From Acidobacteriota bacterium (GTDB lineage Bacteria > Acidobacteriota > Terriglobia > Terriglobales > Acidobacteriaceae), in assembly GCA_019510535.1 (NCBI GenBank), contig JAEKKE010000089.1, positions 1 through 16,200 of the forward strand: DNA of 16,200 bases. Direction: 5' to 3'. Positions 6,548-13,992 of the stretch are shown piece by piece; within the stretch, counting starts at the first letter, position 1; each line of letters opens with the position of its first letter. Position numbers and translations under genes: made by a program. The notes beneath the pieces were generated by a model that ran no database searches, had not been told where the DNA came from, and was given only the letters and a program-made list of their open reading frames with translations.

Positions 6548-6585
6548 TATAGGACAAGTCTAGTCCACCCGCAGGGTGAAAGCAA
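6548..6585 (-). promoter_or_regulatory. iscR operon promoter overlapped by an IscR-like operator
   Basis: On the minus strand TTGCTT (plus 6580-6585) and TAGACT (plus 6557-6562) are separated by exactly 17 nt, giving a start near 6550 and a leader of about 45 nt. The -10 box lies in the centre of the inverted repeat GGAC-TAGACTT-GTCC (6552-6566). The surrounding GACTAGACTTGTCCTATAT shares the GACT...GTC...TAT skeleton of the type 1 IscR motif. Binding there would block RNA polymerase and autoregulate the operon. The match is partial. Confidence 0.55.
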
Positions 6586-6596
6586 CACCTATTAGA

Positions 6597-6611
6597 CGAT
6601 AATTATTATCA
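6597..6611. promoter_or_regulatory. Fur-type operator (7-1-7 box)
   Basis: CGATAATTATTATCA matches the 7-1-7 Fur box TGATAATnATTATCA at 13 of 14 specified bases; only the first T is C. It lies 11 bp upstream of the -35 of iscR and 16 bp upstream of the TTGACA of the divergent gene, so it could serve either direction. PerR and Zur boxes share its core, but GAT/ATC arms favour Fur. Confidence 0.6.
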
Positions 6612-6627
6612 AAGTTGGTGAATGGCG

Positions 6628-6656
6628 TTGACATAACGGCCATTGCGGGTAAAAAT
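6628..6656 (+). promoter_or_regulatory. Promoter of the small Cys/His protein and DUF885 peptidase genes
   Basis: A perfect -35, TTGACA (6628-6633), is followed after 17 nt by AAAAAT (6651-6656), a 4/6 match to -10. A start near 6663 leaves about 45 nt before the ATG at 6709. It is the only clear promoter ahead of the plus-strand pair. Confidence 0.5.
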
Positions 6657-6708
6657 CCGAGTCATCCGGGACCTGCGGTATATGCCGTCTTCCGGATCGA
6701 TTCGTCCC

Positions 6709-6876
6709 ATGAACCTTGACTGCAAGCACCCTCAGGTCCGCGTCGTCTCCCGCGATGAAGATGCGGAGTTCGTTGAATGTCTCCAGTGCGGAGAAGTTTT
6801 TGACTCCGAAGAGTTCCATGACATGCAGATCGAAGAGGAAGTCCTCGACGATGAGGAAGAGCCCTTAGAGTCCTGA
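6709..6876 (+). CDS. Small acidic Cys/His protein, possible zinc ribbon, function unknown
   Basis: A 55-aa protein with C5-x-H7 near the N terminus and C24-x2-C27 (VECLQCGEVF), a pattern that could hold one zinc ion in a ribbon-like fold. The last ~25 residues are almost all acidic (IEEEVLDDEEEP). I do not recognise a named family. ATG 6709 is chosen because the conserved-looking part begins there and the predicted promoter lies upstream. An ATG at 6682 would add nine residues, and an in-frame TTG at 6643 falls inside the promoter spacer. Neither start has a good ribosome site. It diverges from iscR across an iron-type operator and ends 22 nt before the DUF885 gene, suggesting joint transcription. 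A role in metal handling is speculation. Confidence 0.65.
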   Translation: MNLDCKHPQVRVVSRDEDAEFVECLQCGEVFDSEEFHDMQIEEEVLDDEEEPLES

Positions 6877-6898
6877 CGGTCTCTGGTATTGTCGCTGC

Positions 6899-8653
6899 AT
6901 GCGTCTTCTTCATGCGTTAGTTCTCTCCAGCGGCATTGCTGTGTCTGTTGCCGCCTTCGCCCAGGTTGCGCCCGTCGCAGAGCGGATCGCCGCTCAGAAC
7001 AAGCTCTTCGAAGACGAGTTCCAGGAGAGCCTGCGGCAGTCGCCCCAGCGTGCCACGGCTTACGGGGACTACCGCTATAACGACCAGCTCGACGACGTCT
7101 CCCTGGCGACGATTGCCCGCCAGAACGAGCACCGCAAGGCGTACCTGGTAAAGCTGGATGCGATTTCGACCTCGGGATTTCCGGAGCAGGATCTGCTCTC
7201 GCATCAGCTCGCTGTCCGCAGCCTGAAGCTGGCTCTCGAGAACTACGAGCTGAAGGACTATGAGATGCCTGTCGACCAGATGGGCGGGCCGCACACCAGT
7301 CTGGCCGATCTTCCGAATGCCGTTCCTCTGGATTCGGTGAAGCATTATGAGGACTACATCGCGCGGCTGCACCAGGTTCCGCGCGTCTTCCAGCAGACGA
7401 TCGAGGCCATGAAGGCCGGCGAGAGCGATCACCTGATGCCGGTGCGGTTTCTTCTGGAGAAGGTTCCGGGACAGTGCGAAGGTGTGATCCGCGCCAATCC
7501 ATTCCTGCGCCCGACCCAGAAGTTTCCTGCGAGCTTCTCTGAGGCGGACAAGAAGCGCTTGACCGACCAGATCACCGAAGCCGTCGAAAAAGAGGTGTTT
7601 CCGGCGTACCGGCAATTTGCCGCCTATGTGCGGGACGAGTATGCGGCGCACGGCCGGACGCAGCTTTCGATTACTTCGCTACCCGATGGCAAGCGCCGCT
7701 ACCAGGCGGCGATCTATAGCCGCACCACCACGAATCTGCCGCCGGCAAAGATCCACCAGATCGGTCTGGATGAGATCAAGCGGATTGAGGCCGAGATGAC
7801 GGCCGTGGCCAAAGGTGCCGGATATCCGGATCTGGCCAGCTTCCGGGCGTCTCTGGTGGGGAATCAGAAGTACATTCCCACCTCTGAAGAGCAGATCCTC
7901 GACAACTTCCGCAAGGCGATTGCACAGATGGAGCCCAAGCTTCCGCAGCTCTTCACTCTGCTGCCCAAGTCGCCGGTAACCGTCGAGGCGATCCCGGCCT
8001 TCCAGGCGGCCATGGCGACCCATTACCAGACTGGTACCCCTGATGGAAAGCGGCCGGGCCGCGTGTCGGTTGCTGTCTCCGACTTTCAGCACCGCGACAC
8101 CATCAAGGACGAGGCCGTCGCGTACCACGAGGGGATTCCCGGCCATCACATGCAGCTTTCGATCCAGCAGCAGCTAACCGGTCTGCCGAGCTTCCGCCTA
8201 CACGGAGGCAACTCCGCGTACGTTGAAGGCTGGGCGCTCTATGCCGAGCAACTGGGCAAAGAGGTCGGTTTCTACCAGGATCCGGTCTCGGACTATGGCC
8301 GGCTTTCCTCAGAGCTCTTCCGCGCGGTGCGCCTGGTGGTCGATACGGGAATCCATGACCTCGGCTGGTCGCGGGACCAGGTGGTCGAATTTATGAGAAA
8401 TTCACATGCTGTGGATGAGCCTACAATCCAGTCGGAGACGGACCGCTATATCGCGTGGCCGGCCCAGGCGCTCTCCTACAAGCTGGGACAGCTGAAATTT
8501 GTGGAACTACGGGAGCGGGCGAAGAAAGAACTGGGGCCGAAGTTCGACATCCGGACTTTCCATGACGAGATGCTGGACGGAGGGGCGCTCCCCCTGGATG
8601 TTCTCGATGCCAGAACCGACCGCTGGATTGCGGTACAGAAGGCGGCCCATTAA
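6899..8653 (+). CDS. Secreted DUF885-family metallopeptidase-like protein
   Basis: A 584-aa protein starting with a Sec signal peptide (MRLLHALVLSSGIAVSVAAFAQ, cleavage likely near residue 22), so it acts in the periplasm or outside. The DUF885 domain covers nearly all the rest. Its hallmark HEGIPGHHMQ is at residues 410-419 and VEGWALYAE at 442-450. The His residues of HExxxGH and the later Glu are the expected zinc ligands, with E411 as the catalytic base. Length and motif spacing are normal for the family. Substrates of most members are unknown; a peptidase role is inferred from the motif. It lies 22 nt after the small Cys/His gene. The ATG at 6899 is the one that produces the signal peptide. 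Confidence 0.9.
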   Translation: MRLLHALVLSSGIAVSVAAFAQVAPVAERIAAQNKLFEDEFQESLRQSPQRATAYGDYRYNDQLDDVSLATIARQNEHRKAYLVKLDAISTSGFPEQDLLSHQLAVRSLKLALENYELKDYEMPVDQMGGPHTSLADLPNAVPLDSVKHYEDYIARLHQVPRVFQQTIEAMKAGESDHLMPVRFLLEKVPGQCEGVIRANPFLRPTQKFPASFSEADKKRLTDQITEAVEKEVFPAYRQFAAYVRDEYAAHGRTQLSITSLPDGKRRYQAAIYSRTTTNLPPAKIHQIGLDEIKRIEAEMTAVAKGAGYPDLASFRASLVGNQKYIPTSEEQILDNFRKAIAQMEPKLPQLFTLLPKSPVTVEAIPAFQAAMATHYQTGTPDGKRPGRVSVAVSDFQHRDTIKDEAVAYHEGIPGHHMQLSIQQQLTGLPSFRLHGGNSAYVEGWALYAEQLGKEVGFYQDPVSDYGRLSSELFRAVRLVVDTGIHDLGWSRDQVVEFMRNSHAVDEPTIQSETDRYIAWPAQALSYKLGQLKFVELRERAKKELGPKFDIRTFHDEMLDGGALPLDVLDARTDRWIAVQKAAH

Positions 8654-8812
8654 AGACGTTCCCCTGGGGAAAACATCACTGAGGAAATCTGGTATCATTA
8701 GGCAACATCGTAGAATCCGATCTTGTAATCCCTGCATGTTCCCCCAAAGATGAACACGCAGAATTCCAAACATCAGAATTCAGCGGTACATCACAGGTAA
8801 AGAGGAACAACA
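8654..8812 (+). promoter_or_regulatory. Leader region of the cold-shock gene
   Basis: This 159-bp gap holds TATCAT (8693-8698), a good -10 string whose -35 (AAAACA, 17 nt upstream) is poor. It would give a leader of over 100 nt, as is usual for cold-shock messages. Two direct copies of CAGAATTC (8759-8766, 8774-8781) lie 15 bp apart in it. A small palindrome TTCCCC-T-GGGGAA is at 8659-8671, without a U tract. Promoter placement is tentative. Confidence 0.35.
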
Positions 8813-9013
8813 ATGGAACAGGGAACAGTGAAGTGGTTTAACGACGCCAAGGGATTCGGCTTTCTGAGCCGCGACAACGGTGAGGATGTTTTCGTGCACC
8901 ACACCGCCATCAATGCCAACGGCTTCCGCTCGCTCGCCGAGGGACAGCGCGTTCAGTTCAACGTCGTGAAGGGCCCGAAGGGCTTCCAGGCTGAGAACGT
9001 TACGGCAGTCTAA
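8813..9013 (+). CDS. CspA-type cold-shock protein
   Basis: A 66-aa single cold-shock domain, the standard size. It has MEQGTVKWFNDAKGFGFL at the start, RNP1-like KGFGFLSR (residues about 14-21) and RNP2-like DVFVHH (about 25-30). Such proteins bind single-stranded RNA and DNA as chaperones in the cytoplasm. AGAGGAAC sits a few nt before the ATG. The long leader and the strong terminator after the gene point to a single-gene transcript. Whether it is cold-induced or constitutive cannot be told. Confidence 0.97.
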   Translation: MEQGTVKWFNDAKGFGFLSRDNGEDVFVHHTAINANGFRSLAEGQRVQFNVVKGPKGFQAENVTAV

Positions 9014-9034
9014 GTTCACTCACGGATAGAGTGC

Positions 9035-9073
9035 CGAAGGGGACAGCGTTCGCGCTGTCCCCTTCGTGTTTTA
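9035..9073 (+). terminator. Rho-independent terminator of the cold-shock gene
   Basis: CGAAGGGGACAGCG (9035-9048) and CGCTGTCCCCTTCG (9053-9066) form a perfect 14-bp stem around a TTCG tetraloop, followed by TGTTTTA. It begins about 20 nt after the csp stop. Confidence 0.9.
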
Positions 9074-9264
9074 GCTGACACAACTGTCGGCCGGTCTTTC
9101 TGCATCTATCTCTTCATCAGGTTCATGGGCGGTCGAGAGCCGATGGCCCCTAATCCGGAAGGGTCCCTCATCCTTCCAGGGCATCTGTGCTCCGTACGTC
9201 TTTCGCCCCCAACCAAAGCACGACAAACGTCTGTAGCCATATCGGCTTTGGAGAGATGACATCC

Positions 9265-9756
9265 ATGCGTCATGTTGTTCATGACAAGTATTTTCTGAAG
9301 GATCTGCTTCGTGAGATTGACTTGTATGACCGCAAAATCGAGTATCTTCGGCATCACGCGCAGTTCGAGTCTGAACCCGAGCGCGAACGCGCTCTTCGTA
9401 CCGCCACGACCCGTCGAGACAATCTGACAGTGACTGCCCGTAAGCTCATGGCTGAAGGAATTATGTACGATCCCATAGGCCTACCCGCTTCCATGATGAC
9501 CCCGGAACAGTTTGCCGAACGCAAGCAACACATTCAGCAGGAGCATGACCCGGCAGCAGCGGCTCCACATGAGGTTCACGTGATGCCGGCGCCGTCGTCG
9601 GAGTCCTCAAGTGAGGACAGCACAGAACCCCAGACACCATTTGGAGAGGCGATCGAACGCCTGCAAGAGCAGGCGAAACATGCAGGCATGCCTCAGGTGA
9701 ACTGGAAAGAGGAGCTAATGGACTATAAGCGCAAGCGGAACAAGATTCCAGCCTAG
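9265..9756 (+). CDS. Hypothetical protein, mostly helical
   Basis: A 163-aa protein I cannot assign. Residues about 1-75 (MRHVVHDKYFLKDLLREIDL..., then RERALRTATTRRDNLT) are charged and probably helical or coiled-coil. Residues about 95-135 are a low-complexity Ala/Pro/Ser/Glu linker, and the C terminus (PQVNWKEELMDYKRKRNKIPA) is basic. No signal peptide, membrane segment or metal motif is seen. The ATG at 9265 has TTGGAGAG about 10 nt upstream. The frame is open further left to 9187, but without a ribosome site. It follows the csp terminator and converges on the DUF4118 gene. A cytoplasmic protein with an adaptor-like layout is all that can be said. Confidence 0.65.
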   Translation: MRHVVHDKYFLKDLLREIDLYDRKIEYLRHHAQFESEPERERALRTATTRRDNLTVTARKLMAEGIMYDPIGLPASMMTPEQFAERKQHIQQEHDPAAAAPHEVHVMPAPSSESSSEDSTEPQTPFGEAIERLQEQAKHAGMPQVNWKEELMDYKRKRNKIPA

Positions 9757-9766
9757 AAGCGTTGCG

Positions 9767-9829
9767 GCGCAAATTCGTTCATACGTTGGCCTCGATTGTG
9801 GCATCGGCCTCGTGTGGTCGAATTTGCGC
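9767..9829. repeat. Inverted repeat between convergent genes
   Basis: GCGCAAATTCG (9767-9777) and CGAATTTGCGC (9819-9829) are perfect 11-bp inverted arms around a 41-bp loop, which contains GGCCTCG twice as a direct repeat. It occupies the 98-bp gap between two converging genes. There is no U tract in either direction. It may act as a shared 3'-end structure or be a degraded element. Confidence 0.6.
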
Positions 9830-9854
9830 TGGCAGGGCTCAGGCCAGGAATTGG

Positions 9855-10553
9855 CTAGTGCAGAAACGCCTGCGGATCGGGCGTCGGTGCACCCATCTCC
9901 AGGCAGACCGCGAGAAGGCCGTTTTCTTTGCCTTCCGGCCGGACGCCGCGCATCTCCACTAACCGGGTGACGCCTTCCGGCAGAATCATGTGGAATTGCA
10001 GGTCGATTTGGCCACTGGAAATTGCCGTGTGTATTGCGGCCTCAACGCGCTCGCGGTCCTGCCGTGCGATCTGCCGCAGCCAGTCGGCATAGGTGCGCGT
10101 GATGGTGACGTGGGGAAAAGCGGGTGAACTCAGTTCTACGCTTTCGCCGCCGATATCATACCGCCACCAGTATCCGCCGGTGACCGCAACCGGTGACACC
10201 TTGCGCCAGGCACGGACACGGTAGTGAGAGCGGAACAGGAACGAAACCAGCAGCGCATTCATGACGAAGGCGCACAGGCCGACCCACTCGCTTATTCCCT
10301 CTACCCTCCAGCTTCCTTCCGGATAGCGAAGCAACATCTGCCCGGCGAAGCAGAGTGCGGTCGATAGCAGACCGGGCCCCAGGCCGCCGAACCAGGCGGC
10401 GAGAGTGACGGCAGCAACCATCCATGCGGACTCGAGCTGGATGCCCATCCGGAGCAGCAACGTGCTGAGGACGATGGACAAGGTCGCAACACCGACGGCG
10501 GCGCCGTAACGAACCGGCGAAGGGTAAGGATTAGGGAGCTGCATCTTTTGCAT
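9855..10553 (-). CDS. DUF4118-type membrane protein with PAS-like domain, no kinase
   Basis: A 232-aa protein. Residues about 16-110 hold hydrophobic segments (GAAVGVATLSIVLSTLLL; AWMVAAVTLAAWFGG followed by GPGLLSTALCFAGQ; WVGLCAFVMNALLVSFLF) that resemble the DUF4118 module of KdpD-like sensor kinases. Residues about 120-225 look PAS-like (WWRYDIGGESVELSS, then RQDRERVEAAIHTAIS and a closing strand LLAVCLEM). No histidine kinase, GGDEF or other output domain follows; the protein simply ends. Its ATG lies 2 nt after the stop of the glycosyltransferase, so translation is probably coupled. It could be a stand-alone sensor or a truncated kinase. The frame ends cleanly and the next gene is convergent, so no missing 3' part is seen. 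Confidence 0.75.
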   Translation of the reverse strand: MQKMQLPNPYPSPVRYGAAVGVATLSIVLSTLLLRMGIQLESAWMVAAVTLAAWFGGLGPGLLSTALCFAGQMLLRYPEGSWRVEGISEWVGLCAFVMNALLVSFLFRSHYRVRAWRKVSPVAVTGGYWWRYDIGGESVELSSPAFPHVTITRTYADWLRQIARQDRERVEAAIHTAISSGQIDLQFHMILPEGVTRLVEMRGVRPEGKENGLLAVCLEMGAPTPDPQAFLH

Positions 10554-10555
10554 AC

Positions 10556-11764
10556 TTAGAGTCCGCCATGCCTCGCTGCACTTTGAGAGCCGCCGCCAAA
10601 TGGAAGACCTGGAGCCAGCCGGCGTAATCTGCGCAACTCGGTCTCGATCTGCTGCATGAGATTCTCAGTGGAAGCCACGGCTGTGTACTTCTGCCGATAG
10701 GTTGTCCGGGCATTTTGCCTCATGGTCGCCTTGGCGTGGCTGTCCAAAGCAGCCCAGCGTTGCAGCAGGCATACCGTGCCTGCCAGTGTGTCCAGCTCCG
10801 CCAGGCCCGCGCCTTCGCGCACTACATCGCGGTAGATCTGCACCTTATCGCTCAACAGGACCGGTGTGCCGCAGCACATGGCTTCAACGGCAGCGATGGC
10901 GAAGTTCTCCTGATGTGAGGGAAGTACAAAGGCGTCGGCTCCCTGCAGCATCGCCCATTTCTCTGCGCCTTGCACCATGCCGGTCCAGAGGATGCGGTCC
11001 TCGATCTCCAACTCTTTTGCCAGCTCACGAAGGTACCGTCCATAGGAACGATCTGCGGGACCGGCGAAGACCAGCATCCGCTCGCTGTCGGCCTCGACAC
11101 GGGCAAATGCTTTTAGAAGCAGATCGCATCCCTTTTTAGGATGGAGCCTGCCGAAGAACAGGAGATACTCTCTCTGCTTCAGTTGAGGCCATCTCTGGTA
11201 CAGGCCCGACGGATCGACAGGATGTTGCGGTCCCTCAATTCCCAGAGCCGCAACCATCGCCCGCCACTTATATGGGAAGAACGCCGATGCGGAGCGGCGA
11301 AGCTCCTCGTCTGTCGTAAAGATGACGGAGGCAGCCCCATCGAGAGCGGGACGCCCGATCATGTGCCAGTAAAGAAGCTTCTTCACGTGCTTGAACCGGA
11401 AACTCTGGTTGAACCAGGGGTCCAGCATGCCGTGGACGAAGACAAAGTAGGGAACATGACCGCGCAGCAGGGTGTAGGCCGCCTGATGCGGATACTGCCA
11501 TAGACCATGCACGATCACGGCATCGAATCGTGACCGGTTCTGCTTCAGCCATTCGGCCAAACGGCTGGAATAACCGTACCCGATACCAGGACCGAGCCGA
11601 TGTACAGGAAATTCAAAGGTGGAGATATCCGTAGCTTCGTCATCCGCGCTGACCGCCTCGACGCTATACCCCATAGCGGCTTGGGTTTTGCCCAGAAGAC
11701 GAACCACCTCTGCCGGGCCTCCTCCGCGGAGATCCAGGGATGTAATCAAATGAAGAATTCGCAC
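10556..11764 (-). CDS. Family 4 glycosyltransferase (GT-B fold)
   Basis: A 402-aa GT4 glycosyltransferase. The N-terminal acceptor half begins VRILHLITSLDLRGGGPAEV with a glycine-rich loop. The C-terminal half holds the nucleotide-sugar site, YLLFFGRLHPKKGCDLLLKAF and ENFAIAAVEAM with the E-x7-E signature, followed by CCGTPVLLSDK. It would transfer a sugar from an activated donor to a cell-surface glycan or lipid carrier at the cytoplasmic face; the exact product is unknown. The GTG at 11762-11764 is chosen since AAGGA lies 8 nt upstream and the beta strand begins there. The frame continues to an ATG at 11860, adding 32 unconserved-looking residues. It is coupled to the DUF4118 gene. No other polysaccharide genes are in view, so it appears isolated here. 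Confidence 0.85.
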   Translation of the reverse strand: MRILHLITSLDLRGGGPAEVVRLLGKTQAAMGYSVEAVSADDEATDISTFEFPVHRLGPGIGYGYSSRLAEWLKQNRSRFDAVIVHGLWQYPHQAAYTLLRGHVPYFVFVHGMLDPWFNQSFRFKHVKKLLYWHMIGRPALDGAASVIFTTDEELRRSASAFFPYKWRAMVAALGIEGPQHPVDPSGLYQRWPQLKQREYLLFFGRLHPKKGCDLLLKAFARVEADSERMLVFAGPADRSYGRYLRELAKELEIEDRILWTGMVQGAEKWAMLQGADAFVLPSHQENFAIAAVEAMCCGTPVLLSDKVQIYRDVVREGAGLAELDTLAGTVCLLQRWAALDSHAKATMRQNARTTYRQKYTAVASTENLMQQIETELRRLRRLAPGLPFGGGSQSAARHGGL

Positions 11765-12070
11765 AGACACAGTCCTTGGGAGCCGGGTTAAGTTCAGCTC
11801 AGCAGCCGGGCGGGAAAAATTACAATCTTTTTCCTTATGATGCTTTTCATCACGCAACATGTGGCATCGGAAGACTCGAATCGTTGAGATTCCAGGTGCC
11901 TATCTTTTTTGATAGCCATTCGGGATCGAGCTCGTGGGATATCTGCTAACAGATTTGCACGAATGTCCTGAATTTAGATAGCGAAAAGCGCAACTTTTCA
12001 TGAAGAGGAATGTCTTTAGCCCAGCGTTCAAGACGGTTATATGCCGAAGTCTCGATTTTGATGTTCTGGC
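11765..12070. other. Gene-free interval between dnaG and the glycosyltransferase
   Basis: About 300 bp that are visibly more AT-rich than their surroundings. I see no gene or RNA. Small inverted repeats occur: CTATC-tttttt-GATAG near 11901, ATCTG-ctaa-CAGAT near 11942, and GAAAAG-cgcaa-CTTTTC near 11984. None is a convincing terminator for dnaG. The glycosyltransferase promoter must be here or in the dnaG 3' end, but no strong -35/-10 pair was found. Confidence 0.5.
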
Positions 12071-13843
12071 CTATAACTCTCGTAACTGACGGCTGATTAC
12101 CATTAGTTCTTCTGTTAGCTTCCCAACCATGGATGTATCTCCTCGGCGGGTAGCTTCGGCGATCATCGACCCCAGTTCTCGTTTTCGTCTTTCTAAGCTG
12201 CTCCAGTGCAACGTATTAAGTGCGCCCTGTAGGTCTTTCTCCAGAGTGTCGTCTGAGCTGTGCACTTCGGAGAGCACCTTGGCGAGAATCTCAGCGAGGG
12301 CGGGTTCTGGCGCTGCTTCCAAAGGGTTGGATGGGATAGGTGCATTTGCGAGCTGCTCTAGGAGAGGAGCTGTTGTCAGGCCCTCATACCACCGGGGATT
12401 GGCCATCAATTGTTCGCTCGCGACTCGGCGGGCCGCCGAACCTTCAGCTTGGAGCAGAGCGCGCAAGAGGAGCCGCTCAGTCTCAGAGACGGGAGCTGTG
12501 GCATTTTGTCGGACAGACCCTAGACGGTGAGCTGCGGCCTGTCTCATTTCCTGCCGGAGAATTGAGAAGTCGATACCGAGTTTTTGTGCTGCGTCGGTGA
12601 TGAATTCGTCGCGTTGAATCGCGGATGGCACACGACGGATATGCGGTAATAGATAGTTCACCGCCTTCACCTTAGCCTCAGGCGAGCGGGGAGGGAAAAG
12701 AGTCTGGGCACGCTCAATAAGGTAGTCCGAGTGGCGCTTTGCCTTTCTTAGCGCTGCGCCGTAAGCCTGGATGCCCTGTTCACGAACAAAGCGGTCGGGG
12801 TCCAGACCTCCGTCAAGAGTTACCACCTTGACCTCAAAATCCTCTTCGGTAAGCAGGGCGATGGACTTCTCCGCAGCGGTTGCTCCGGCCGTATCGGGGT
12901 CGAAGTTCACGACAACACGTTTGGTGAAGCGGGAGAGCAGGCGTACCTGTGCCTCGGTGAAGGCGGTGCCGCTGGTGGCCAGGACAGGCTGAATGCCGGC
13001 CATGAAGACGGAGATGCAGTCCATCTGGCCTTCCACCAGCAGGGCGTAATCCTGCGCCCGGATGGCGGCTTTCGCTTTATCCAGATTAAAGAGGACCTGC
13101 CCCTTGGTGTAGAGAGCGGTCTCCGGCGAGTTGAGGTACTTCGGCGTCTTTTCGTCGGGAAGCAGAGCACGCGCCGTGAAGGCGATGACCTTGCCCTGCT
13201 CGTTGCAGATGGGAAAGGTGACGCGGTTGCGGAAGCGGGCATAGAGATTGCCGGTTGGCAGTCCCTGCTGGTCTTGCTCTTTGCTGGTGAACAGACCGCT
13301 GGCGCGCAGCACCTCTTCGCTGAAGTGCTTTCGCAGCTCGTCGCGCATGTGGTTGAAGTCGTCTGGAGCGAAGCCGATACGGAAGCGCTGTACGGTCTCA
13401 GGCGTAATGCCGCGGCTGCTCATATACTCGCGAGCGCGGGCCGCCATGGGGGAGTTCAAGGCTGCCTGGAAATACTGTGTGGCAGCCTCGTGGACATCGA
13501 GAAGCTGCCGCCGCAAGCCTGCCTCGCGGGCTTCCTCGGCGGAGGAGAAGTCGCGTTTGGGAAGCGGGATACCGGCCTTCTGAGCGACGATGCGCAATGC
13601 CTCGGGGAAGCCGACATTCTCCAGCTTCATGACAAAGGTGAAGACATCACCCTTCTCATGGCAGCCGAAGCAGTAAAAGTAGCCGTGGACCGCGTTTACG
13701 GAGAAGGAGGGCGATTTCTCTTTGTGGAAGGGGCAAAGGCCGGAGTAGTTCTGGGCTCCGCTTTTGCGGAGGCGGACGTACTCCTCGACGATCTTAACGA
13801 TGTCGGCCTGCCGCTTGACGAGCTGTGCGAAATCATCCGCCAC
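12071..13843 (-). CDS. dnaG: DNA primase DnaG
   Basis: A 590-aa primase, close to the 581 aa of E. coli. The N-terminal zinc finger has C37 and H40 (CPFHKEKSPSF) and C58 and C61 (CFGC). The catalytic core follows (FRIGFAPDDF, GRxTFP-like NRVTFPICNE), and the TOPRIM domain has E272 in LLVEGQMDC and the acidic pair in NFDPDTAG (D315, D317). The C-terminal ~150 residues correspond to the helicase-interacting domain. It makes RNA primers at the replication fork together with DnaB. The start is GTG (13841-13843) with AGAAAG upstream; an in-frame TAG four codons earlier rules out a longer protein. Neighbours are a sirtuin and a glycosyltransferase; rpsU and rpoD of the classical primase operon are not next to it. 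Copy C of the ~110-bp element lies 37 bp upstream. Confidence 0.97.
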   Translation of the reverse strand: MADDFAQLVKRQADIVKIVEEYVRLRKSGAQNYSGLCPFHKEKSPSFSVNAVHGYFYCFGCHEKGDVFTFVMKLENVGFPEALRIVAQKAGIPLPKRDFSSAEEAREAGLRRQLLDVHEAATQYFQAALNSPMAARAREYMSSRGITPETVQRFRIGFAPDDFNHMRDELRKHFSEEVLRASGLFTSKEQDQQGLPTGNLYARFRNRVTFPICNEQGKVIAFTARALLPDEKTPKYLNSPETALYTKGQVLFNLDKAKAAIRAQDYALLVEGQMDCISVFMAGIQPVLATSGTAFTEAQVRLLSRFTKRVVVNFDPDTAGATAAEKSIALLTEEDFEVKVVTLDGGLDPDRFVREQGIQAYGAALRKAKRHSDYLIERAQTLFPPRSPEAKVKAVNYLLPHIRRVPSAIQRDEFITDAAQKLGIDFSILRQEMRQAAAHRLGSVRQNATAPVSETERLLLRALLQAEGSAARRVASEQLMANPRWYEGLTTAPLLEQLANAPIPSNPLEAAPEPALAEILAKVLSEVHSSDDTLEKDLQGALNTLHWSSLERRKRELGSMIAEATRRGDTSMVGKLTEELMVISRQLREL

Positions 13844-13880
13844 TGGTTCTTTCTAGTGTAGGTGAGCCGATGTTGCCCTA

Positions 13881-13992
13881 GAGCCTTCTCCCTGTTGCTG
13901 GGTATCCCGGAAGAGGAGTGCAGCGGCGTTTTCATTGCGGAAAACGCCCATAGATGCAGAAGTCCTACGCTACACCTACAGGGAAACGGCCC
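13881..13992 (+). repeat. Interspersed ~110-bp element, copy C
   Basis: It matches copies A and B along its length, with the central hairpin core identical and the ends most diverged (GAGCCTTCTCCCTGT and ACAGGGAAACGGCCC). TA flanks both sides (13879-13880 and 13993-13994). The last base of the element and the TA flank form, on the minus strand, the TAG stop of the sirtuin gene. It lies 37 bp upstream of dnaG, so transcripts from the sirtuin into dnaG would contain the hairpin. Confidence 0.85.

Noticed and set aside
8659..8671. TTCCCC-T-GGGGAA as terminator of the DUF885 gene
   Set aside because: The stem is short and followed by AAAC rather than a U tract.
9762..9962. Small plus-strand open frame after the hypothetical gene
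   Set aside because: It covers the inverted repeat and the 3' end of the DUF4118 gene and looks like non-coding translation.
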